From positions 12,089,501-12,153,500 of the forward strand of contig JAEOAD010000052.1 in the NCBI GenBank assembly GCA_036365145.1: a stretch of 64,000 bases of DNA, given 5' to 3'. The stretch's first letter is position 1, and the number at the start of each line of letters is the position of its first letter. The translations under genes and the position numbers were made by a program. The notes below the pieces were generated by a model that saw only the letters and a program-made list of their open reading frames with translations, did not search any database and was not told the DNA's origin. The stretch is from Orientallactaga sibirica (lineage: Eukaryota; Chordata; Mammalia; Rodentia; Dipodidae). Of this stretch, positions 55,027 through 64,000 are shown in pieces.

Positions 55027-56840
55027 GAATCTTTTTTTGTCAGTCTTTTTTTTCTTTATTAATATGTACATACTCAATGTGTAAACAGCACATGTTGGTA
55101 CCATCCTTAGCCTCCTCCCTGTCCTCCCCCCTCCGAAGGGACCCTCCTCATGTGGGATGCCTGTTATCCCCATGTGGATTGTTGAATCTTTTTTATTTAA
55201 ACATTTCTCACCCTCTTTTCATAGAAACCACAGGAATCACTTGTATGCCCCCATTTCACTATCATCAGTGAATATTTTATCCATGTTCAGAGCAACTCAG
55301 CCTTTTCTGCACTATGTTGAAATCCTCAAAGCACTTATTTTGATGACATTTATTTTAAGCTTTTATGAACAAATCAATAGCAGTGCAACTTACACATTTT
55401 AAAATTAGCCTATGAAACTCAGCTCTTCCATACCTTCTCACTGCAGGCCCCTCTTCCAACATTACCTTCTCTAAGCAGACACAGCCACCCCTGAGCAGTC
55501 TCTATTCTTTGACCCTTGCTCATAACTTTAGAACTTAAGTTTTCTTTGATTGACATTTCCTTTTATCAAGCTATAGAGTTGGTTAGGAGAAATTAGTCAT
55601 TCAAATGTATTTTTAACATGATGTATATTTCTCAATAGAAGCTTATTTACCATTTTAAAAAATAAGTTTTAGTACAAATGGCATGAAGTTAAGTGAATCA
55701 TAAAAATGCCTCCTTTATTCATCCAGTGCTCTCAAAACTGAACCTTAATGACAGCTTACATTTTATTACCACCATCCACATATTCATGAATTCAGTGTGA
55801 TATCTACTATGGCACTGTGACTATGACACAGAAGCAAAAGTAGACAAACAGCTGTCCCGTCAACCCTGACCATAGGGTGTGGACACAGTCATGGAGATGC
55901 TGCCCCGAGGCTTCCACTGGAGAACTGATGCCACGAACACAGGCAAACTTCATGTCCAACATGGTGACAGAAACATGATGAGAAACCATGTTTACTGAGT
56001 GGGGTCTCATGTACAACAATAGTAAGTGTCCAAGCAAGTCCAGAAATCCAGCGACAAGTAGTTACAGTTCTCAAAATTCTCGGTTTCTATTAAGATGCTA
56101 AATGCTATACAGACCAAGCCAGGAAGCTCCATCTTCCTGGGATTTAATCACAAATCAGGTAATGCTCTCCATGCCCGTCTTCTCCTTCACAAATGGCACA
56201 TACAGTAAATAGAACAGTTAACTCACCACCCTTTAGCATTAGCATTGCAATAAACCCTTTCTCCTTAAAACCACTGCTGTGATTAACACAGAGCTCCACA
56301 AGAGACAGGACAATTAAACCACTGCAGCCAAATATCTGTTGAAATTAAGGCTATTGAAATTAACTGACTAGCAGGCCCACTGACTCCACCTCCCGTATCT
56401 TTTTACTATTACAAAGTGCCATTTCAAACTCATCATTTAAGAGCAATTATTATTTGTGCTTTACTAAAACAGACTAAACACCAGAAAGTGTGTCACAAAT
56501 AATTCTTTTACTGCTTTATCCTAAAAGTCACTGTTACTTACTAATTTAGACAAAGAAATTCCTTGATTTTCAGTAGACTTGAAGTCACTGAAAGTCCTAG
56601 TGGTAATCATACTTCTCATGTCTGTGTGCTCTGGCCACAGCAATGTGAACTGACTGAAGCATTCGTGGTGGCACACGTCACTGATATCCAACTGCGGAAG
56701 CAGACTGTATGAACCTTAATAAGTGATTGACTGGATAACCTTCAAACCCAGAGCAATGTTCCTAGTCAAGGATATTGTCAACTTCCACACAGCCTTGAGT
56801 GCCTGCTTTGTTCAGGAGTCAGCCAATGCATCACAAACAA
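55027..56840. other. Non-coding stretch, partly repeat-like
   Basis: 55030-55180 (TTTATTAATATGTACATACT, ACCATCCTTAGCCTCC, ATGTGGATTGTTGAATC) has a repeat-like look, but I cannot classify it. The rest is AT-rich unique sequence without a recognised exon. Confidence 0.4.
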
Positions 56841-56855
56841 AACCTGGGCCTAGGG

Positions 56856-57085
56856 GACTAAAGAGATGGCTTAGCAGTTAAGGTACTTGCCTGCAAAGCC
56901 AAAGGACCCAGGTTCAACTCCCCAAGAACCATGTAAGCCAGATGCAAAAGAGGTGCATGCATCTGGAGTTCATCTTCAGTGGCTGGAGGCCCTGGCGCGC
57001 CCATTCTCTCTCTCTCTCTCTCCTCTCTACCTGCCTATTTCTGTATCTCTCAAATAAATAAGTAAATAAATAATAAATTAAAAAA
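56856..57085 (+). mobile_element. B2-like SINE
   Basis: GGGGACTAAAGAGATGGCTT to (AAATAAATAAGT)n. CCTGGGCCT occurs just before it and again after the A tail at about 57090, where an older B1 resumes. Confidence 0.92.
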
Positions 57086-57093
57086 AAACCCTG

Positions 57094-57225
57094 GGCCTGG
57101 CATGGTGGTGCAAGCCTTTCATCCAGCACTTGGAGACAGAGACCTGAGACTACATATTAAATTCAGGTGGGAAGACCCTATCTCAGAAAACATAAACAAA
57201 AACAAAAAAAGAAAAAAACCAAACC
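57094..57225 (+). mobile_element. Old B1 SINE
   Basis: GGCCTGGCATGGTGGTGCAA, TTTCATCCAGCACTTGGAG, a shortened middle, and GAAGACCCTATCTCAGAAAA with an A-rich tail. Confidence 0.85.
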
Positions 57226-57307
57226 AAAAGGTTGGGCTTGCATAGATCGTGAATGTATCTTATGGCAACTGTGAGGGCTGGTGTCTGGATATCTACCAGG
57301 AGTAAAT

Positions 57308-57575
57308 GCCAGGTGGGTGTGGCATCTTGCTTATAATCCTAGCACTCAGGAGGTAGACAGAGGGGATCCCAGGCAAACTGACTAGCTCTGTCAGCCGTAC
57401 CAGCAAGCTCTCCGTTCCACTGAGAGAACCGCCCTCGGGAAATAAAGGAGATGCTTACCTAGGAAGAATCTCGAGGTCAACCTCTGGCCTGCACATGCAC
57501 GGACCCACACGTGTCCATGCACGTACCCACATGTGCACATGCACCCGTACCCACACATGCTCAAACAAATAAATA
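57308..57575 (+). mobile_element. B4 / RSINE1-like SINE
   Basis: AGGTGGGTGTGGCATCTTGC, ATAATCCTAGCACTCAGGAG, CCAGCAAGCTCTCCGTTCC, GAGGTCAACCTCTGGCCTGC and a CA-rich end (CACATGCACGGACCCACACG) match the rodent RSINE1/B4 order. Confidence 0.7.
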
Positions 57576-58283
57576 CATCCTATAAAAACAGGCTCTGTTC
57601 TCCAGATACTGCGATTACAGTGCCAATCCCACCATGGACTCACCTCTCAGTGTACTTCTAGAACAGGGTGACATATTGGTTGGCACATAATTTAACCAAT
57701 TTGAACCTTTCTTCCCAAAGGCAGTTCCTCCAAGGACATCTCAAAATAATGCATCACAACTCATCTCCGCAAACAACCCTGCATACATCTTTCCTGGTAC
57801 AAAGTAACCAGGAAAACGGTGCCCTATGGCAGTTCTAAATTTAACACTACAATAATATTCAATACTGCTAAATGGTCAAAAGGTCTAAAAATAAAATCTC
57901 TGTGTATACTGGCCACCAAGACAGCTGACTCTACAGGGTCTTTACTCTCAAGATCTAAGTGGGTTTCTCTTTGCAAACACTGAACTGTTTAGGTGAATTT
58001 ACATAAACTCTGCAAGTCGATCTGAAGTCTGGTCAATGATCTCGTCTATCCTATTACATAAAGTCGCTACTTTCATAGTTTAAGAGAAGAAATTTTCAAT
58101 TGCAAACTCTCCCATACTCTCCAACATATACTAAGAACATTACTTTTGTTTAGTCATTTGTAGATGAACTACAAACACTAACTATATTCTAGACATCTCA
58201 AACACTCATTAGGGAAATCAATTGAAAAGCAATCAATAATTCTCTCTGAAAAAACAACAAATTGTCCCAAAGTCCCGCCGAGC
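57576..58283. other. Unique non-coding stretch
   Basis: No repeat or exon recognised. It leads directly into the 42-bp array. Confidence 0.4.
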
Positions 58284-58480
58284 AGTGTGCAGTTCAGCCT
58301 ACACAGTCTCAAGATCTTCCAGGACAGTGTGCAGTTCAGCCTACACAGTCTCAAGATCTTCCAGGACAGTGTGCAGTTCAGCCTACACAGTCTCAAGATC
58401 TTCCAGGACAGTGTGCAGTTCAGCCTACACAGTCTCAAGATCTTCCAGGACAGTGTGCAGTTCCACCCAGCACAGTCTAA
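58284..58480 (+). repeat. 42-bp minisatellite, about 4.7 copies
   Basis: AGTGTGCAGTTCAGCCTACA recurs at 58284, 58326, 58368 and 58410, a strict 42-bp period; a diverged last unit has GTTCCACCCAGCACAG. Central units are identical, implying very recent expansion. 42 is a multiple of three, so frames stay open through the array (for example 58287-58682), with no protein I recognise. Confidence 0.96.
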
Positions 58481-60120
58481 CGTCCTACCCAGGACAGACA
58501 GGCACAGACAAGCAACACGATGCGTCCCTGCTTTCCTTTCTCCAGCTCCAAAGCCTTCTTCACGCTCGCTTGAAGCTGCCTGTCGCTGCCCACACCACGC
58601 TTTCCTCAGCTCACTTTGTGCTTGCTTGCTTCCTTTAGATTTTCAAACCCTTTTCTCGCCAACCACAGTGTGTCCTCAATAAGAGTTTGCATTTTCATGA
58701 CACCTAACAAAGCCCCACGGTTAAGAGACTACAATGTGGAAGACACTCGGTGGAGCTTGTAACTCAAGTGGGAAAACAGCTAGATGGTAAAGCTGGGGAC
58801 AAAACTGTGAAGTAGAAGATGAGTATTTCTTGGATTTTGCAGGAGAAAAAGACTATGGTACTAAAACTGACTACAACAGACAAAGAAAAAGGACACCCCA
58901 AAGACTGCAACTCACCACAGACAGAAAGCTATTACTTCCACTCAGAGCTTGTATGACCCAACAAGATAAAGAACAACATGCCAACAGAAAGATGGCCAAC
59001 CTCACTTAAAATAAATCAATACAAAATTATATGTAAATAATCTTTTCACCCAATTAAGTTTAGCAAACACTTAAGAACTTCTTAGTGCAGTGTTAAAAAC
59101 TAAAGAAGTAGTTTTATAGAATGCTATATGAAGTATAAATCACTTCACTATGGATAGAATCTGAATTATCATTCAGGTGTTTGGTAATTAGCTTTGAGTC
59201 TTGTGTGAAACACTGAATATAACAAAGAATTTAGTGATTGTGGGAGACTGGAAACAAAAGAGGAGGCACAATGAAAATACCATGTATCCATAAAGGGGAA
59301 CACTCTGAATCCACTCAACAGTAATGCAGGTATATATGTGCCCACATGGAATATTTAAAATTCCTAAATAGTTACTATTACTGCTTATCACAATATCAAT
59401 ATTGCTATGTTGCTATTGCTAAAAGTTAAAAATGAATAAAAGATGAAGCTATTACATTCAGATGTACCAAATGATTCTGCTTCTACATGAATCAGATATC
59501 TCTGGAAATTACTGATAACAATTCAGGCAGGATGGGGGGGGGTAGGATAACCACAGGATAAGGATAAAACAGAAATTTAACTTCTATATATAAATATACA
59601 ATACTTGCAGCTTTTGATTTTGTACAATATCCTATATATATATACATATAAATCAAGTGTATATTTTATTTATAATTAAATCGTTGTTGTGTTGGACTAA
59701 AACCAATAGGACCTGGTCCCAACCTAGCTCCATCCCCTGCCATCAATGTACAAGTTCCTCACCATTCTTAAGTGCACTGTCAACAATGGGGTTATGTCAT
59801 GATGTGCATTTGTGATGCTTCAATAAGATCATGTAGGAAGCCCCCTGCATAGGACCAGTCAAACGGTGATGAGAGGGAGGCAGGTAGCTTTGTCAGGCCC
59901 ACGCAGGCTCTCAGACCATGTGGTATATCAACTTTCCTTCCCTTGATTCTGTACTTCCCTAAATAAATATAATAATTTAAGAATTATCCTTCTCAGTTTG
60001 ATTTGCCCAACTCTTTGGTTAAATACAAACACAAACTTAGGGTTTGGAGTTCAAGGGCTTTTCTGAACTCTCCACATATCCCCTATCAGTGACATGGAAC
60101 AAATTAATAGAAATTCATTT
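58481..60120. other. AT-rich unique stretch
   Basis: Includes an eight-base poly-G at 59534-59541 and a TATATATA run near 59632-59645. No exon recognised. Confidence 0.4.
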
Positions 60121-60124
60121 GCCA

Positions 60125-60345
60125 GGCTGGAGAGACAGCTTAGTGCTTAAGGTGTTTGCCTGCAAAGCCAAAGGACCTAGGTTCAACTCTCCAGACCCCA
60201 CATGAGCCAGATGCACAAGGGGCGCATGCATCTGGAGTTCGTTTGCAGTGGCTGGAGGCCCTGGTGTGCCCATTCTCTATCTATGTGCCTCTTTTTCTCT
60301 CTCTTGTCTGTTGCTCTCAAATTAATAAATAAAATTTTTTAAAAA
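60125..60345 (+). mobile_element. B2-like SINE
   Basis: GGCTGGAGAGACAGCTTAGT, GGTTCAACTCTCCAG as the B box, GCACAAGGGGCGCATGCATC, and tail AATTAATAAATAAAAT. Confidence 0.92.
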
Positions 60346-60755
60346 CCTAACTTTTAATAGCTTTCAATGGAGGGTTAATGAAGCCCTAAAGTTGCTTGAA
60401 GGTTAGTGAAGTTCTTAGGTTGCAGAGGCAGCTGGCCCTGAAACACACGCTTAAAAATGAAGGTCAAATTCCTTGGTAACAACACTTCCCAAGACCTTGT
60501 AACCCCAAGCCCCCCCAAAAAAACACCTGTTCAATGGGGAGCCACTGTTCTAAGAATGCAAGTAACATGTTCATAACCTGAAGACAGTACAGTTTAACCT
60601 TAAAAATTGTAACTGTCTCAGTGGCGAGGGACATGGCCTTGTTCCTGTCGTGTTTTCTCCGACCCGCCAGCCTGCTTCCGTTCTTCTCACCTTCATTCTG
60701 TAGAAAAGTCTGTTCAGCTAAGCATGCACTGCAGCCTCCAGCCTGAGAAGAGGGA
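60346..60755. other. Unique flank of the 52-bp array
   Basis: Mixed sequence, nothing recognised. The last 30 bases (GCATGCACTGCAGCCTCCAG) may be a degenerate first unit. Confidence 0.35.
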
Positions 60756-62402
60756 CTACAGTGCTCCACTGCTCGACTCCATGGCCGTCTGAGGTCTGGT
60801 TGACATTCTACAGTGCTCCACTGCTCAACTCCATGGCCGTCTGAGGTCTGGTTGACTTTCTACAGTGCTCCACTGCTCGACTCCATGGCCGTCTGAGGTC
60901 TGGTTGACTTTCTACAGTGCTCCACTGCTCGACTCCATGGCCGTCTGAGGTCTGGTTGACATTCTACAGTCCTCCACTGCTCGACTCCATGGCCGTCTGA
61001 GGTCTGGCTGACATTCTACAGTGCTCCACTGCTCAACTCCATGGCCGTCTGAGGTCTGGTTGACATTCTACAGTGCTCCACTGCTCAACTCCATGGCCGT
61101 CTGAGGTCTGGTTGACATTCTACAGTGCTCCATTTCGACTCCAGTGCTGAGGTCTGGTTGACTTTCTACAGACTCCACTCCATGGCCGTCTGAGGTCTGG
61201 TTGACTTTCTACAGTGCTCCACTGCTCGACTCCATGGCCGTCTGAGGTCTGGTTGACTTTCTACAGTGCTCCACTGCTCGACTCCATGGCCGTCTGAGGT
61301 CTGGTTGACTTTCTACAGTCCTCCACTGCTCGACTCCATGGCCGTCTGAGGTCTGGTTGACATTCTACAGTCCTCCACTGCTCGACTCCATGGCCGTCTG
61401 AGGTCTGGTTGACATTCCACAGTGCTCCACTGCTCGACTCCATGGCCGTCTGAGGTCTGGTTGACTTTCTACAGTGCTCCACTGCTCAACTCCATGGCCG
61501 TCTGAGGTCTGGTTGACATTCTACAGTGCTCCATTGACTCCACTGAGGTCTGGTTGACTCTACAGTGCTCCACTGCTCAACTCCATGTCTGAGGTCTGGT
61601 TGACATTCTACAGTGCTCCACCACTCCATGCTCTGAGGTCTGGTTGACATTCTACAGTGCTCCACTGCTCAACTCCATGGCCATCTGAGGTCTGGTTGAC
61701 TTTCTACAGTGCTCCATTGCTCGACTCCATGGCCGTCTGAGGTCTGGTTGACTTTCTACAGTGCTCCATTGCTTGACTCCATGGCCGTCTGAGGTCTGGT
61801 TGACATTCTACAGTGCTCCACTGCTCAACTCCATGGCCATCTGAGGTCTGGTTGACTTTCTACAGTGCTCCATTGCTCGACTCCATGGCCGTCTGAGGTC
61901 TGGTTGACTTTCTACAGTGCTCCATTGCTCGACTCCATGGCCGTCTGAGGTCTGGTTGACTTTCTACAGTGCTCCACTGCTCGACTCCATGGCCGTCTGA
62001 GGTCTGGTTGACTTTCTACAGTGCTCCATTGCTCGACTCCATGGCCGTCTGAGGTCTGGTTGACAGTGCTTCTACACTCCTCCTGAGGTCTGGTTGACTT
62101 TCTACAGTCCTCCCATGGCTCCATGGCCGTGTGAGGTCTGGTTGACTTTCTACAGTGTTCCACTGCTCGACTCCATGGCCGTCTGAGGTCTGGTTGACAT
62201 TCTACAGTCCTCCACTGCTCAACTCCATGGCCGTCTGAGGTCTGGTTGACATTCTACAGTGCTCCACTGCTCAACTCCATGGCCATCTGAGGTCTGGTTG
62301 ACTTTCTACAGTGCTCCACTGCTCAACTCCATGGCCGTCTGAGGTCTGGTGGACTTTCTACAGTCCTCCATTGCTTGACTCCATGGCCGTCTGAGGTGTG
62401 GT
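60756..62402. repeat. 52-bp minisatellite, about 32 copies
   Basis: ATGGCCGTCTGAGGTCTGG recurs every 52 bp from 60781 (60781, 60833, ...); a reference unit is 60781-60832. Alternating variants are CTGCTCGACTCC / CTGCTCAACTCC, TTGACATTCT / TTGACTTTCT, GTGCTCC / GTCCTCC and GGCCGTC / GGCCATC. Three zones contain shortened, scrambled units (about 61125-61185, 61530-61645, 62055-62140). Minus-strand open frames inside it (61261-61482, 61912-62163) follow from the repeat and are not called as genes. Confidence 0.97.
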
Positions 62403-62466
62403 TTCTTTTCTCATTCACGTCACCCCAATCAGGGGATCCCAACTTACAACTAACAAGCATGGCCCA

Positions 62467-62780
62467 TGTGGTAGTTTGAATGTATGTCCCCTAATAGACT
62501 CAGGTTTTATTAAAAATGAGTTTGCAGCTTCTGCCCCTAACAGGTAGATTCCTACTACAGGGAGGTGCAGGTCCCTGGGGGCGGATCTGAATTCCACCCT
62601 AAGGTCTGCGGAGGGCTTGAGCTCTGTTGGGGATCCCTGCTGTTGATCTGGGCTTGCTTTTGGTGAAATTGCTGGTGGGTTTTCTGTGTGACACCGGAAG
62701 TGTCAAATAAACACCTTCCTCCCGTAAGCTATGTCTGACCTGGAGGTTCATTTCAGCAGCCCGGAGCTGACTCTGACACC
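62467..62780 (+). mobile_element. MT-type MaLR LTR
   Basis: Starts TGTGGTAGTTTGAATGTATG, continues with CCCCTAATAGACTCAGG, GGGGGCGGATCTGAATTCC and GTGTCAAATAAACACC (poly(A) signal), and ends near CAGCAGCCCGGAGCTGACTC with TGACACCACA. It is the third member of the family seen at 16290 and 19752. No clear target duplication. Confidence 0.75.
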
Positions 62781-64000
62781 ACACACGGTGTCTCTGAATT
62801 GAAGAAAGGGGGCTCTGGGGATTGAGAAAGTCAAGTGTGGGAGACCTGACTCTTACAGGTCACAGACCACTCCTCACAGTTATGTTAGCTAGAAACTGAA
62901 ACATCCCTTGGGGGAAGAGGAGAGCAAGAAGGAAGTTCCAGAGACTCAGGAAGTCTGGAATGGGGCGGAAGACCCTACCCTCAGGCTATATAAAGGGGAA
63001 ACAGAGACTCTCTCATGGAGCTGCCTGCAGGGAAGTGGTGTGCTCAAGAGCTCTCCGCTGGATTCAGGATTCTCCAGAGCCGCTTCTTGTGTGTGCTGGA
63101 GCTGCATTTGAGGCATGACTGCTCCTGCATGCAACCCCTTGCCCTGCTCTCTAAGTCACCCCAATCAACTCACTGGTTCACCAAACTGGTTTTGATCTAA
63201 TCTTTGGTCTGTTGTCTGTGCCCTCTCTGGGGAGAAGATACAAGGGAATCTATGGGCTCCTATTTATATCATTTTATAACTAAATGAGAACCAGCCAAAC
63301 CTGCTAAAACATTAGGAAATAAAAAGAAAAAATAGCACATTAAAAGAAAACAACTTAATGGTTCCTAAGCCTTACTTAAATGTATTTGATACAGAAATAA
63401 AGACTATGAATCTCACCGAAAATGACACCTACTGGAAATGAGGGATTTAAATAGTCTGCTGTGTTAAATGTGGGCAGATCTTTTAAACCTGTGACATGAT
63501 GTGGCAATGAGCTACTGTATCTGCATTCAAAGTTCACTGGCCCTTCATTATAGGGTTGTTTTTCATTTTACCAAATGACCATTTATTTTCTTAAACCACA
63601 CAGCCCAGTCTGCAAATTCAAAGTTGTCAACTCAGCATGGTGGCACACTCCTATAACCCCGAACTCCACAGGAGCAGAAGTTTGAGGATGGGGGTTGGTG
63701 GTACATTGCCATCCACTGGGAGCTGGGGTGAGGAGCCCTGAGCTACTGGAATGGCATTTTGTCTGAGCTGGGAGAGGGAAAGAAAAGCACGTGTGTTTCA
63801 AAAACAACAGCTCCTGGCTGTTCTAAACAAGCCCTGGTAAACACTCCAAAGCAGCGTTTCTGCATCTGCTGTATGTTCTCAGCACCAGTCACAGACACTG
63901 TAAGTGGCTATTGCTGTACAATTTTCAACATTTTTACTGGGAGCAGGTCTACAGAACACTTCACATAATGATACTAGAAGTCTCTCCCAGATATTTTATG
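62781..64000. other. Unique non-coding stretch to the window end
   Basis: Contains TATATAAAGGGGAAACAG near 62987, a TATA-like string, but no gene start that I can support downstream, and a possible very old B1-like piece (CAGCATGGTGGCACACTCC, about 63628-63665). Confidence 0.35.

Noticed and set aside
58262..58682. Plus-strand frames of 72-131 codons with 14-residue repeats
   Set aside because: These come from the 42-bp minisatellite, and three plus frames are open in parallel.
62987..63200. TATA-like string TATATAAAGGGG as a gene promoter
   Set aside because: No downstream first exon or recognisable protein follows, and a single TATA-like string is not sufficient evidence.

Overview
The window is vertebrate nuclear DNA, almost certainly from a rodent. 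It is full of 7SL-derived B1 SINEs, each with the head GGCGTGGTGGCNCACGCC and the phrase TTTAATCCCAGCAC. It also carries a second SINE family that is tRNA-derived and B2-like, with the head GGCTGGAGAGATGGCTTAG, a Pol III B box GGTTCGATTCC and an AAATAAATAAA tail. MT-type MaLR LTRs, rodent L1 pieces, an ERV solo LTR and old MIR/L2 remnants are also present. From memory, the B1 and B2-like variants look most like those of jerboas (Dipodidae, for example Jaculus); that is an inference only.

Only one gene can be supported: two internal coding exons of LCLAT1 (lysocardiolipin acyltransferase 1, also called AGPAT8/ALCAT1) on the minus strand, at 45246-45392 and 39992-40108. Both have consensus splice sites, and their phases join in frame across a 5,137-bp intron. 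Everything else is best read as intron of this gene or flanking DNA: 45393-64000 lies upstream of the first visible exon and 1-39991 lies downstream of the second. I did not find the other LCLAT1 exons.

Layout: 1-13600 holds SINEs, an ERV solo LTR with a perfect 6-bp target duplication (2256-2633) and a TCTA microsatellite. 13890-22790 holds L1 3'-end pieces, MT-type LTRs (one split by a SINE) and a 93-bp minisatellite. 22800-34840 holds SINEs, another L1 3' end, MIR and L2 remnants and long AT-rich unique sequence. 34846-37507 is a 65-bp minisatellite of about 41 copies. 38001-38790 is a B1 whose tail has grown into about 650 bp of pure polypurine. 39992-45392 is the LCLAT1 exon pair. 45936-50250 holds a 50-bp minisatellite and a minus-strand L1 with coding (ORF2) remnants. 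50466-54638 is a 30-bp minisatellite of about 139 copies. 55030-64000 holds SINEs, a 42-bp minisatellite, a 52-bp minisatellite of about 32 copies (60756-62402) and an MT-type LTR.

The unusual feature is the amount of tandem repeat: by the coordinates given here, roughly 15 percent of the window. The 30-bp array is open in five of its six frames, so it yields reading frames of up to 875 codons that are almost certainly not genes. I found no CRISPR array, operon, RNA gene or intact mobile-element coding region, and no evidence of a new biochemical system.
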